From an uncultured Corynebacterium sp. (GTDB taxonomy: Bacteria > Actinomycetota > Actinomycetes > Mycobacteriales > Mycobacteriaceae): 64,000 bases of DNA. The stretch lies in NCBI RefSeq assembly GCF_946222835.1, contig NZ_CAMIHD010000009.1, forward strand, positions 32,612 through 96,611, in the 5' to 3' direction. Below, piece by piece: positions 42,810-51,360 of this stretch; the first letter of the stretch is position 1, and the number at the start of each line of letters is the position of its first letter. The translations under genes were made by a program, and so were the position numbers. The notes under the pieces are model-generated. The model was given only the letters and a program-made list of their open reading frames with translations. It had not been told where the DNA came from and searched no databases.

Positions 42810-44165
42810 CTAAGGCTTGACGACTGCGGACTCGCGCTCGTAGCGCGACTTCATCTCCTCGCCTACCTCATCCAGGCTACGTCCCATCGTCTCTGGAACC
42901 AAAACCTTGGTGTAGCCGATGGCGATGAGACCAAAAACTCCGAAGACGATGAACGCCACGGGGCCAGTCAGCCACTCCACTAGCGGCAGGAAATACTGCG
43001 CCACGGCCCAGTTGGTTGCCCACAAAGACAATCCGGCGATGCCCATGCCTAGACCTCGCACCTGCAGCGGCACTAGCTCGGAGATAAGCAGCCATGTCGT
43101 GGGTGAGACCGCCGCCTGTTGGAAGGCGATAAACAGCGCCATAAATACCAAAGAGACCATGGCCATAGCGGTGGAATCCTGGGCGTGGGAATAGGCGACG
43201 GAAAGAATGAATAGCGAGACCACGTTGCCGGTCAGGCCGATGAGCAATAGGCGCTTACGGCCAATGCGGTCTACTACCTTTAGGCCAACCCAGCAGGCGA
43301 GCACGGATACCGTGCCGATAACGATGGAGGTGTAGACCGAATTGGCCGTAGAAATCCCCACCTGATTCATCATGGTCGGCGCGAAGTACACGATGGCGTT
43401 CACACCGGTAATTTGCTGCGTTAGCCCCATCAGCATGGCCAGCAGCACCGTAATCTGCATCCACCGGTTGGCGGCAAGCGCCTTCCACTCAGACCCGCTG
43501 GATTTGCGCGCGGTCTCCTGCGAAGTCAGCTCCGATATATCCATCCCGGCGCGCCCGGCAATTTCTTGAGCACGAGCCATCTTGTCGTTCGTCGCTAGCC
43601 ATACCGGCGTCTCTGGCAGAAACACCATTCCGAGCGCCAACGCTAGTCCTGGCACGGCGGCCAAGCCCAGCATCCACTCCCAGCTGCCAGTAGAGGCCAA
43701 CGCGGAGTTGACCAAGTAGGCCATCAACTGACCCACCACAATCGCCAGGGTATTAAGTGAGACCATGCGCCCGCGCACCTTGGCGGGCACTATCTCCGCG
43801 ATGTACATGGGGGAAACGATGGATACCGCACCCACGGCAAAGCCCAAGAACGTGCGCGCCGTGGCCAGCATCCCCACCGAACCGGACAGGGCGCACCAGA
43901 TGGAGCCCAACACGAAAATGATGCCACCCGCAATCAACGTAAACCGCCGGCCGAATCTATCGGCAATGCGCCCAGCCGTAAGCGCACCTACAGCCGCCCC
44001 CACAAGCAGCATCGAGGTCACCCATCCCTCTTGGTGGGCGCTCATGTCGAATTCGGGGCTAATAAAAAGCAAGGCACCGGACATCACTCCGGTGTCGTAT
44101 CCAAAAAGCAGCCCGCCGAGGGCCGCTATGCCAGCTACTACCTTGACATAAACTTCCTTATTCAC
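42810..44165 (-). CDS. MFS sugar:proton symporter
   Basis: 451 residues with 12 helices. Sugar-porter marks: AALGGLLFGYDTGVMSGALLF, RIADRFGRRFTLIAGG, PMYIAEIVPAKVRGRMVS, QQITGVNAIVYFAP, LVPLQVRGLGMGIAG and VPETMGRSLDEV. The likely start is GTG at 44165, right after the CACAATATTGTG palindrome; the longer frame would extend into nadE. Related to IolT and xylose/arabinose porters; the substrate is not decidable here. The short divergent promoter with nadE suggests control at the palindrome. Confidence 0.9.
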   Translation of the reverse strand: MNKEVYVKVVAGIAALGGLLFGYDTGVMSGALLFISPEFDMSAHQEGWVTSMLLVGAAVGALTAGRIADRFGRRFTLIAGGIIFVLGSIWCALSGSVGMLATARTFLGFAVGAVSIVSPMYIAEIVPAKVRGRMVSLNTLAIVVGQLMAYLVNSALASTGSWEWMLGLAAVPGLALALGMVFLPETPVWLATNDKMARAQEIAGRAGMDISELTSQETARKSSGSEWKALAANRWMQITVLLAMLMGLTQQITGVNAIVYFAPTMMNQVGISTANSVYTSIVIGTVSVLACWVGLKVVDRIGRKRLLLIGLTGNVVSLFILSVAYSHAQDSTAMAMVSLVFMALFIAFQQAAVSPTTWLLISELVPLQVRGLGMGIAGLSLWATNWAVAQYFLPLVEWLTGPVAFIVFGVFGLIAIGYTKVLVPETMGRSLDEVGEEMKSRYERESAVVKP

Positions 44166-44167
44166 AG

Positions 44168-44179
44168 CACAATATTGTG
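44168..44179. promoter_or_regulatory. Palindrome CACAATATTGTG between divergent genes
   Basis: Perfect 12-bp palindrome in the 27-bp gap between the sugar-transporter and nadE starts. Its TATTGT half could also be the nadE -10 box. It may be an operator for either gene. Confidence 0.45.
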
Positions 44180-44192
44180 TCAGGCAGCTACC

Positions 44193-45014
44193 ATGAACGT
44201 CATGTCGAACGATGCCGAAAACCTGCAGCAAACCATCATAAAGGCCCTGGGTGTACGCCCCTTTATCGATCCAGAAGCGGAAGTCCAGCGCCGCGTGGAT
44301 TTCTTGGTTGACTACCTGCGCACCACCGGTGCCAAGGGGTACGTGCTGGGGATTTCGGGTGGCCAGGATTCCACCTTGGCAGGAAAGCTCGCGCAACTGG
44401 CGGTGGACCGCGTAGACGGCGCGGAGTTTTGGGCCGTCCGCCTGCCTCACGGCGTCCAAGCCGATGAAGACGATGCCCAGATTACCTTAGCTTTCATCCA
44501 GCCTGATCACCGCCCCACCGTCAATATCAAGCCGGCCACCCTCGCCCTCGACGAGCAGGTGGCGGATGCTGTGCAGCTTGCCGACGTCACCGATTTCAAC
44601 CGCGGCAATACTAAAGCCCGCCTGCGCATGACCGCCCAGTACGCCATCGCCGGCGAGGTCGGCGCCCTCGTCATCGGCACCGATCATGCGGCGGAAAACG
44701 TCACCGCATTCTTTACCAAGTGGGGCGATGGCGCGGCAGACCTCCTCCCCTTGGCTGGGCTCAACAAACGCCAGGGCGCCGCCCTCCTAGAGCACCTCGG
44801 CGCCCCGCGCTCCACTTGGGAGAAAATCCCCACCGCGGACTTGGAAGACGATAAGCCCCAGCTTCCCGACGAGGAAGCCCTCGGCGTCACCTACGCCCAC
44901 ATCGATGACTATCTAGAGGGCAAGGCGGTTCCCGACGCCGCCCGCCAACGCATCGAAACCCTATGGCGCCGCGGCGCTCATAAACGCATCATGCCGCAGG
45001 GGCCGAACCTTTAG
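44193..45014 (+). CDS. nadE: Ammonia-dependent NAD+ synthetase
   Basis: Last step of NAD synthesis: deamido-NAD + NH3 + ATP. 273 residues, the length of the ammonia-dependent form without a glutaminase domain. P-loop GISGGQDSTLAGKLAQL, then GNTKARLRMTAQYAIAG and VIGTDHAAENVTAFFTKWGDGAADL, and a C-terminal HKRIMPQGP. I chose ATG at 44193; ATG at 44202 is also possible. Divergent from the sugar transporter. Overlaps the end of the convergent fructosamine-kinase-like gene by four bases. Confidence 0.95.
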   Translation: MNVMSNDAENLQQTIIKALGVRPFIDPEAEVQRRVDFLVDYLRTTGAKGYVLGISGGQDSTLAGKLAQLAVDRVDGAEFWAVRLPHGVQADEDDAQITLAFIQPDHRPTVNIKPATLALDEQVADAVQLADVTDFNRGNTKARLRMTAQYAIAGEVGALVIGTDHAAENVTAFFTKWGDGAADLLPLAGLNKRQGAALLEHLGAPRSTWEKIPTADLEDDKPQLPDEEALGVTYAHIDDYLEGKAVPDAARQRIETLWRRGAHKRIMPQGPNL

Positions 45015-45736
45015 GCCAGTGCTTCCAAGGTTGCGGCAGCCGCACGCTCCAGCGGCCGGTTATAGCTTGCACCGTGCGTGAGCGCATGCACCGCTAGTGG
45101 ATGCAGCTGATGCATAGGAATCCACTTCTCGATATCTTTCGGCGCACCATAGCCCCGGAAAATTTCTTCTAAGTACGGTGCCCCGAAAAGGGCCAGCATT
45201 CCCAAATCCGTATGCGGATGCCCACCGTGGGCAGCGGGGTCAATCATGATGCCGCCGTCAGAACCAAAGAGCAGGTTTCCTGCCCATAGATCACCGTGGA
45301 TGCGAGCCGGCGCCACATCCCAACTGCGCTCGGCAATGGCATCGCAGGCTCGCCGGACCAAGTCCAACTGCGCCGCGCTAATCCCAGCCAATTCCGCAAA
45401 GGGAAGCACGCGCTGTTCGACATAGAACTCGCCCCAGTTATCCGTCGGGTTGCAGTCTTGCTCGATGCTGCCGATGAAGTTCTTTCCCTCCCATCCGGCA
45501 GGAGGCGCGCCAAACGCTTCGGCTCCCGCGCGGTGCATGCGAGCCAACTCCGCGCCAAATTTCCTCGCCGCCTCCGGCGTGGGCATGACCTCGTCCACGC
45601 GCTCGGTAACGATCTCTAGCCCGTCGGCGCTTACTACGTTGACCACCGCATCGGTAGCTTCCCCAAGCCACCGCAATCCAGCCGCCTCGGCGCCAGCTTG
45701 ATCCGTGTCACGTACTCCCTTTGAAAAAGTCTGCAT
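45011..45736 (-). CDS. Fructosamine kinase family protein
   Basis: A small-molecule kinase of 241 residues in the aminoglycoside phosphotransferase-like fold. RIHGDLWAGNLLFGSDG (Brenner HxD-x4-N) and MIDPAAHGGHPHTDLGMLALFGAPY (DPA-x-GG-x-x-x-D-L motif) are diagnostic of fructosamine-3-kinase/ketosamine kinases. Members phosphorylate glycated amines for deglycation. About 45 residues shorter at the N-terminus than many homologues (no adenine-binding VF-x-K visible), which might lower activity or mean a start further upstream that I cannot find. Confidence 0.82.
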   Translation of the reverse strand: MQTFSKGVRDTDQAGAEAAGLRWLGEATDAVVNVVSADGLEIVTERVDEVMPTPEAARKFGAELARMHRAGAEAFGAPPAGWEGKNFIGSIEQDCNPTDNWGEFYVEQRVLPFAELAGISAAQLDLVRRACDAIAERSWDVAPARIHGDLWAGNLLFGSDGGIMIDPAAHGGHPHTDLGMLALFGAPYLEEIFRGYGAPKDIEKWIPMHQLHPLAVHALTHGASYNRPLERAAAATLEALA

Positions 45737-45766
45737 GGCGCCCAGCCTAATCCGGCAGGGACATTT

Positions 45767-46141
45767 TTAAAGCGCCGCGCGCTCCCGCGTGGGCAAACAC
45801 ATCATGAATAGAAGCGCTAACCCACCGAACACGGGGATAAACCCGATCAAGCACAAGAACCCCGTTCTCCCCGAATCGTGCAACCGCCGGAAAATTAAGG
45901 AAACGACCGGCATAGCAAGAAATCCTTTTACAACAGGCTTGATATTCACGCCATAATGCTGATCGACGGCGCTAATTGGCACTGAAATCAACACTAGAAA
46001 GCCAAATACCCACCAGAACTCACTCACAGACGCTCGGCCCAGGAAGTTGAAGTATCGAATAAAGAACCTGCCCACTGCCTGCGCAGGAGACGCCCCGTAG
46101 AGCGCATCGCGTGCAAAGAACCCCGTGGATTCGTAAGCCAT
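45767..46141 (-). CDS. DUF805 membrane protein
   Basis: 124 residues. FFIRYFNFLGRASVSEFWWVFGFLVL is the family's N-terminal signature, followed by helices at about residues 45-65, 70-85 (LAMPVVSLIFRRLHDSGRTGF) and 90-115. The function is unknown. It stands alone, divergent from the flavoprotein gene at 46220. Confidence 0.85.
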   Translation of the reverse strand: MAYESTGFFARDALYGASPAQAVGRFFIRYFNFLGRASVSEFWWVFGFLVLISVPISAVDQHYGVNIKPVVKGFLAMPVVSLIFRRLHDSGRTGFLCLIGFIPVFGGLALLFMMCLPTRERAAL

Positions 46142-46219
46142 AACGCGCGGGCCCCTTCGACGTTGGCTGCATATACTCGGCTGCGAACCATGCTACCCAC
46201 TTCCCATAAAGGATGAGCA

Positions 46220-47146
46220 ATGCAATCAGACGTCATCATCATCGGCGGTGGTTTTGCCGGCACCGCCGCTGCCATCACCTTGGCCCGCGCTAACCGGAAT
46301 GTTCAGCTTATCGATTCCGGCGCTCCCCGCAACCGCTTCAGCGAACATTCCCACGGCATCCTCGGCCTCGACGCCGTGGCTCCCACCGAGCTGCTCGAGC
46401 GGGGCCACGCGGAGGTTAAAAAATTCGGCGGCGCCATTACCCACGCCACGGTGGAAAGCCTCTCCCGGCCTTCCGAGCAGGCCCCGTGGCAAGTAAGTCT
46501 CACCGATGGCACGCTTCTAGAATCCCGCCATGTCCTCGTTGCTACTGGTCTCACAGACAAGCTCCCTGAGGTGCCCGGCCTTAGTGATTTATGGGGAACG
46601 CGCCTCTTTCACTGCCCTTATTGCCACGGCCACGAAGTCAAGGGGAAGCAGGTCGCGCTCATCGGCGGCGCGAATCCGCCTTTTACCATCCGCATTAGCA
46701 AACTGCTTTCTAAGTGGACGAGTACTCTGACCTTCTACCCCAACTGCCTTGAGCTCACCGAGCTTGACCGCATCCAACTCGCCGGATTGGGCGTAGAAAT
46801 AAACGATGCGGAGGTGACCAAAGTCCAGCCGAATCAGGCCTCGCCCACCGGCGTAGAGGTACACAGCGCCGATGGAGTAGACATCTACGAAGCATGCTTT
46901 ACTGGGCCCGATTTTCTGCCCAACGATGCACTGTTGCGGGATGCTGGTTGCGAATCGGCCAATGGCTGGGTCAAGGCAGAGCGTGGCCAAACTTCAGTAT
47001 CGCGCCTCTGGGCAGCAGGCAATGTTGTCAGCTCGCCGGATCAGGTCTCCCAAGCGATGGGTAGCGGCGCCGCCGTCGGCATTGCTATCGACCAGAGCAT
47101 GCTTGATGAGGACTTAGCGGGCCTAAACGACAGGATGTGTTGGTGA
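46220..47146 (+). CDS. Thioredoxin-reductase-like flavoprotein with CPYC, 3' end altered by IS
   Basis: FAD/NAD(P) oxidoreductase of 308 residues. Dinucleotide fold at the N-terminus (VIIIGGGFAGTAAAI), a CPYC disulphide at Cys132-Cys135 in LFHCPYCHGHEVKG, a second NAD(P) region (VALIGGANPPF) and VSRLWAAGNVV near the end. Resembles TrxB-like flavoproteins of Actinobacteria; partner unknown. The insertion at 47120 changed the C-terminus: the sequence beyond the outer IS shows the frame once ended D-L-A-K-L-stop, now D-L-A-G-L-N-D-R-M-C-W. Only the last two residues are lost, so it is probably still active. Confidence 0.88.
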   Translation: MQSDVIIIGGGFAGTAAAITLARANRNVQLIDSGAPRNRFSEHSHGILGLDAVAPTELLERGHAEVKKFGGAITHATVESLSRPSEQAPWQVSLTDGTLLESRHVLVATGLTDKLPEVPGLSDLWGTRLFHCPYCHGHEVKGKQVALIGGANPPFTIRISKLLSKWTSTLTFYPNCLELTELDRIQLAGLGVEINDAEVTKVQPNQASPTGVEVHSADGVDIYEACFTGPDFLPNDALLRDAGCESANGWVKAERGQTSVSRLWAAGNVVSSPDQVSQAMGSGAAVGIAIDQSMLDEDLAGLNDRMCW

Positions 47147-48236
47147 GGTTATATGGTTAGCCGGTTTGGTGTGCTGACATTAGGATTATTTCACTTATCC
47201 GGAGGGATATTCCAGCTTCGGCCATGAAATACCGCCAAATGCATGCCGGTGTGCTAGGCACCTAGGTTCACGATGAGGGGATGAGTAAAAATCATCCTCA
47301 ATGCCCTGTCTGCAGCGGGGCATGCACGAAACACGGAACAACAAGCTCTCAGCACCAACGATGGCGATGCCGCACCTGCAAGGCCACCTTCACCCGCGTG
47401 AATAACGATGCCGTGCAAGCCAAATGGTTCCGCCTTTTCATTTCCTGGCCCACCTCCAGCAACAGCCTGGCAGAAACCGATAAAACCTGCGGTGTTTCAC
47501 CGCGAACTTTGCAACGACGCTTCAAACCGTTCTGGCTTATCCAACCACCCCAAAGCGTTGATAAGCAGCGAATCTACGACCAAATCTTCATCGACGGCAC
47601 CTATTTCAACACCAAATGCCTTGTTTTGGCTGCCGACCCCAGCCATGTCATCAATTGGTTCTGGTGCACGAAAGAATCCTCCTGGTCCTACACGCGCCTA
47701 CTTGACCCGCTAGCCCCACCACAATTGGTTACCTGCGATGGCGACGCCGAAGGGCTTAAAGCACTACACCAACTGTGGCCTAATACCCCGGTTCAACGCT
47801 GCATTGTCCACGTCAAACGCAATATCCAACGCGCCACCGGCCTTTATCCCACTTCCGCTATGGGCAAAGCATTACAACGACTTTCCTTTGAACTACTAGC
47901 CGTTGACAACCTAGATAAAGCAGCCGAATGGACCGTAAAGCTACAACAGCTCGGCATCGTATTTAGCACCCAGCTCAAAGCCAGAACCTACGTCAAAGAC
48001 GTCCCCTTCGACCAGATTCCAAAATCCAAACGCCGCAACAAAAAATGGTGGTACACCCACTACACCCACCGCGGAATCTACCTGCAGCTAAAGAAAATGA
48101 GCCAACAAGGCCACCTCTTTGCCTACCTCACCAAAGCTAAACAAGACCAACGGTTGGAACGCACGACTGAGGTTACCCTCGTTTAGTGGACACCCTATTA
48201 GTACGGATCTTGTGCCTGTAGGAGCGGGTGTTCATT

Positions 48237-48545
48237 GTGAGTTCGTCAAGGAAGAAGTACACCCCGGAGTACCGGCAGGAGGCCGCCAGACTGGTCATCG
48301 AGTCTGGGCGCCCAATCGCTCATGTGGCTAAGGAAATTAACGTATCAGCCACAATTTTAGGCAGGTGGGTCACACTCGAGCGGGAACGCCAAGGCTCGGT
48401 AGATGGCCGCAGTGATGCCGATATACGAGCCGAAAACGCTCGCTTGCGCCGTGAGTTAGCTGAGGCCAAGATGGATAATGAGTTCTTGTCAAAAGCCACC
48501 GCCTTCTTCGCTTTGAGGCAACGCGATCGGAAAAATTTGAGCTAA
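48237..48545 (+). CDS. IS3-family transposase orfA
   Basis: About 102 residues from GTG at 48237 (GTG at 48228 is the alternative). Helix-turn-helix of the HTH_Tnp_1 type: SSSRKKYTPEYRQEAARLVI, VAKEINVSATILGRWV, and a leucine-zipper-like C-terminus LRRELAEAKMDNEFLSKATAFFA. At its end GGAAAAATTTG is a likely slippery site for the -1 shift to orfB. It appears intact, but its partner is not. Confidence 0.85.
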   Translation: MSSSRKKYTPEYRQEAARLVIESGRPIAHVAKEINVSATILGRWVTLERERQGSVDGRSDADIRAENARLRRELAEAKMDNEFLSKATAFFALRQRDRKNLS

Positions 48546-49442
48546 TACAGCCAGAGCAAGGCGAACTACAGCATAAAAAGAATGAGCAGGTTATTAGAGG
48601 TTTCCCGTTCTGGCTACTATAAATGGCAAAAGGCTCAAGCAGTACTGCTTCGTGGTGAAAGTCAGCGTCAGAGATTCCTCGACCAGTTAGACAGGAAAAT
48701 TCATGACATCTGGCAAGATTCTGACGAAGTCTACGGTGCCCCACGGATTAGTGCAGAACTCTCTGAGGATGGGGTCTATGTCAATCGCTAAACCGTGGCC
48801 AAACGCATGCGGATGATGAGTATTGAGGGCATCTCACCCAGGGCGTTTGTTCCCGTAACGACAATTCAATCCAAGCAGAAGTTCACGCTTGTAGACCTGG
48901 TGAAACGCCTATTTGATCAAGGGCAGCTGAATCGAGTGTGGATGTCGGATATTACCTATCTACGCACGAATGAGGGCTGGCTGTACCTATGCGTTATCCG
49001 CGATGGACACTCCCGCCGAGTCCTAGGCTGGTCGATGGATAGTGTGCAGGATTCTTACCTGGTTAAACGTGCACTGCGCATGGCTTACACCCTGCGTGGT
49101 GAAGTACCCGACGGCGTGGTCTTCCACGCCGATCGTGGTACCCAGTTCAGAAGCGAACAGCTGTGGCAGGTCTGACAAGAACTAGGGATTGCACAATCGG
49201 TCGGCCGTACTGGTGTCTGCTTTGACAATGCGATGGCCGAGTCGTTCTGGTCGATAGTAAAGACCGAATTTTACGATCGGAAGAAATGACAAACCCGCAA
49301 CGAAGCCCGGAAGACGGTGGGTCGCTGGATTGAGATCGTCTATAACCGGCGCCGTCGCCACTCGTCCATCGGGATGGTAAGCCCCGTCGATTTCGAAGCC
49401 CAGCTCGCTGATCAAAACGGTAATAAGAAAACCGCTGCTTAA
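48546..49442 (+). pseudogene. IS3-family transposase orfB, frameshifted with three stops
   Basis: Integrase-core (DDE) transposase in pieces. The beginning KFELIQPE is in the -1 frame, and an extra base at about 48562 moves to the frame of ANYSIKRMSRLLEVSRSGYY. Stops interrupt it at 48789 (after VYVNR), 49173 (after EQLWQV) and 49287 (after FYDRKK). The DDE residues are recognisable in WMSDITYL, VVFHADRGTQF and CFDNAMAESFWSIVK. Three nonsense changes and a frameshift show that it is old and inactive. Confidence 0.9.
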
Positions 49443-49903
49443 CCCCTAAGCAGCTAAACAACGTGTCCACGACTTGCGGGCAACCCCACGACCAACAAGC
49501 TAGAAGGCGGAGTGAACTCTCAAATAAAGAAACTCATGCACACCCACCGAGGACTGCGCGACGAACAACAACGCATCGCCTGCGACTGGTGGCTATACCT
49601 CCACACGCAACTGCCTGACGACCCAATAAAGATCGCCAGGCAGCAAAACTGGGGCCAGGACGCACTCGCCAAAGCACAAACCCTAGCCAACCAGGAAAAA
49701 CAAGCCACCAGCGGCCACGAAGACGGCCGACCAGCAACCTACGACAGTGCCATCGACACTGCCTACAACCACTCTATGGGAATACGCAAAGGCCACATAC
49801 GCTAAACCCCCACCAACACAAAATGTCGTTTAGCCCGACACGCCGCAAAACAACACATTCTGTCGTTTAAGCCACTTAGCGAAACTATAGGCACCCGAGA
49901 CAA

Positions 49904-49941
49904 ACTAAAAGGAGAGGAACTTTTGTTCCTCTCCTTTTAGT
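49904..49941 (-). terminator. Terminator of tRNA-Ala
   Basis: A perfect 17-bp stem (ACTAAAAGGAGAGGAAC and its complement) with a 4-base loop. It is downstream of tRNA-Ala on the minus strand; the T run is within the stem end. Confidence 0.75.
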
Positions 49942-49944
49942 CTG

Positions 49945-50017
49945 TGGAGCTAACGGGATTCGAACCCGTGACCCCCACACTGCCAGTGTGGTGCGCTACC
50001 AGCTGCGCCATAGCCCC
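49945..50017 (-). tRNA. tRNA-Ala (GGC)
   Basis: Acceptor GGGGCTA pairs with TAGCTCC, the anticodon loop is CTGGCAG (anticodon GGC), and the T-loop is TTCGAAT. Discriminator A; CCA is not encoded. It contains the D-arm GCGC...GCGC as usual. Confidence 0.95.
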
Positions 50018-50093
50018 TCAAACGAGGTGCAACCCTGTGGGCTGCAACTCGCTTAAATATACATGGAGGGTATTTAACTCTCCAAATCGCCTG

Positions 50094-50825
50094 CTACTGG
50101 GTGACGATCTCTACCCAATCTCCCAGGTTCTTGCCGGCCTTTTGGTCCTTTTCGGATGGAACATCCTTGCCATTTTGAACAATACGCGGCGAGGAGACAG
50201 AGCCGGTTTCTTTATCCAGCTTGTCGTAGTTGGTCTTCGCCACCTTATTGCCCTGCTTGATGTCTACGTCCTTCATGGACTCAACAACATCATCTTCGGC
50301 GCCAAGCTCCTTGGCTTGGTTAGCAATGTCTTCGATGCCCCACTTATTAGCAACACTTTGCTGGTTTTGCATGAGGAAGTCACGCAAATTCCAATAGGTT
50401 TTGATGTCGCCGGACTTTGCCAACTCCGACATAGCGGCTGCCGCCTTCGTGGAGTAGCCCTCCTGACCTTCAATATCCTTGCCATCCAGGAAGTTGAGGG
50501 TGCGCACATGAACGATCAGCTTGCCCTCTTCGATGGCATTCTTCATGTCGCCGTCGGTAGCCTGAGCCAATTCAGCACAGTGCGGACAAGAGTAATCTTC
50601 GTACAGATCTACCTCAGGGGTATCACCCGTAGCGCTCTCGCCCTTCAACGTGATAGCACCATCAGTGAACTCCATAGTCATATTGACGTCTTCGATGCCA
50701 TCATCAGATTGCTTACCGTTCCACACGATATAGCCAATAACAACGGCAATGATGACGAGAAGTACACCGACTCCCCAGATAAAACCGTTGCCGCCTTTAG
50801 CGTTCGGGTCAGTTACTTTGCTCAT
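50094..50825 (-). CDS. DsbA-family membrane-anchored thiol oxidoreductase
   Basis: 243 residues. One N-terminal membrane helix (GFIWGVGVLLVIIAVVIGYIVW) and an extracytoplasmic thioredoxin fold with an inserted helical domain. The active site is LYEDYSCPHCAELAQ, Cys80-Cys83 (C-P-H-C as in E. coli DsbA), and the cis-Pro loop would be near VSSPRIVQNGK. Such proteins catalyse disulphide formation in exported proteins in Actinobacteria. Upstream, 55 bp away, is a DoxX/MauE-type membrane protein that may recycle it. Confidence 0.9.
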   Translation of the reverse strand: MSKVTDPNAKGGNGFIWGVGVLLVIIAVVIGYIVWNGKQSDDGIEDVNMTMEFTDGAITLKGESATGDTPEVDLYEDYSCPHCAELAQATDGDMKNAIEEGKLIVHVRTLNFLDGKDIEGQEGYSTKAAAAMSELAKSGDIKTYWNLRDFLMQNQQSVANKWGIEDIANQAKELGAEDDVVESMKDVDIKQGNKVAKTNYDKLDKETGSVSSPRIVQNGKDVPSEKDQKAGKNLGDWVEIVTQ

Positions 50826-50879
50826 TTGAACCTTGCCTTTGAAAAATTTCGGACCAATACAGCCTACCTTGCCCTCCCA

Positions 50880-51344
50880 TTAGGGGTGAAGGGCAAACTT
50901 GGTGAAAGGGCGCTTGATGGTCCATACGGTCAGGAATAAATACGCGGTATCGCGCAACAGCGTCTTCGCATAATCCATTCCGCGGTCAGGATTTTGGGCG
51001 TCATAGCCAAAGCAGCCGCAGTCAATATCTAGCCCGCGGGCCCAGGCCTGCGCGATGCCCACCATAAACAGCAGCAACACGATGGTTGCCACGATGGAGG
51101 ACCTACGCAAAAACAGCCCGAGAAGCAAGAGCACGCCACCGATAGCTTCTAATGGACCAATGACCGTTGCTAGGTAAAGAGCCCACTCAGGCGTAAAAAT
51201 GCCATAGCCCTTGATGGCTTGGGTCATGTCTAGAGTTTTGCCGAGCTTGTGCACGCCGGCTTCAATCCACATCCAGGCCATACCGAAGCGGGCGATGAAG
51301 CTGATGATATCGAGCACCAGCTTCCCATTAATCTTGCTACTCAC
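50880..51344 (-). CDS. MauE/DoxX-type redox membrane protein
   Basis: 154 residues with four helices. FIARFGMAWMWIEAGVHKL is the DoxX/MauE first helix, followed by IGPLEAIGGVLLLLGLF. IDCGCFGYDAQ holds a Cys pair near the membrane face, as in MauE/VKOR-associated proteins. The gene precedes the DsbA-like protein and follows pgm at 17 bp. A role in returning electrons from DsbA to the respiratory chain is likely but not proven. Confidence 0.85.
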   Translation of the reverse strand: MSSKINGKLVLDIISFIARFGMAWMWIEAGVHKLGKTLDMTQAIKGYGIFTPEWALYLATVIGPLEAIGGVLLLLGLFLRRSSIVATIVLLLFMVGIAQAWARGLDIDCGCFGYDAQNPDRGMDYAKTLLRDTAYLFLTVWTIKRPFTKFALHP

Positions 51345-51360
51345 GAGGATGAGTTTAGCG

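Larger units (their letters stand above)
48168..49488 (+). mobile_element. IS3-family element, nested and decayed
   Basis: 1321 bp with TG...CA ends; left end TGAGGTTACCCTCG and the complement of the right end TGGGGTTGCCCGCA, both leading to a shared GTGGACAC, give imperfect inverted repeats of 26 bp (19 identical). A 4-bp duplication CGAC flanks it (48164-48167 and 49489-49492). It carries an orfA and a broken orfB, so it cannot move without help. Confidence 0.92.
47281..49805 (+). pseudogene. IS1249-family transposase, split by the inner IS
   Basis: N-terminal part 47281-48167: zinc ribbon CPVCSGACTKHGT and CRTCKATFTR, then FIDGTYFNTKCLVLA, CDGDAEGLKALHQLWP and QRCIVHVKRNIQRAT, all typical of the IS1249 family. 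C-terminal part 49493-49805: NKLEGGVNSQIKKLM, IACDWWLYLHTQLPDD and GRPATYDSAIDTAYN. Joining 47281-48167 with 49493-49805 gives 1200 nt, an intact frame of 399 residues. So the gene was complete until the inner insertion; as it stands translation runs into the inner element and stops at 48186. Confidence 0.9.
47120..49873 (+). mobile_element. IS1249-like insertion sequence (IS256-type), interrupted
   Basis: Terminal inverted repeats of 23 bp begin GGCCTAAACGACAGGATGTG on the left and match the complement of the right end in 21 positions. The element is flanked by an 8-bp direct repeat ACTTAGCG (47112-47119 and 49874-49881), the size typical for this transposase group. A second element (48168-49488) is inserted in its transposase gene. 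Without it the element is about 1.43 kb. It was inserted into the stop region of the flavoprotein gene. Confidence 0.92.
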
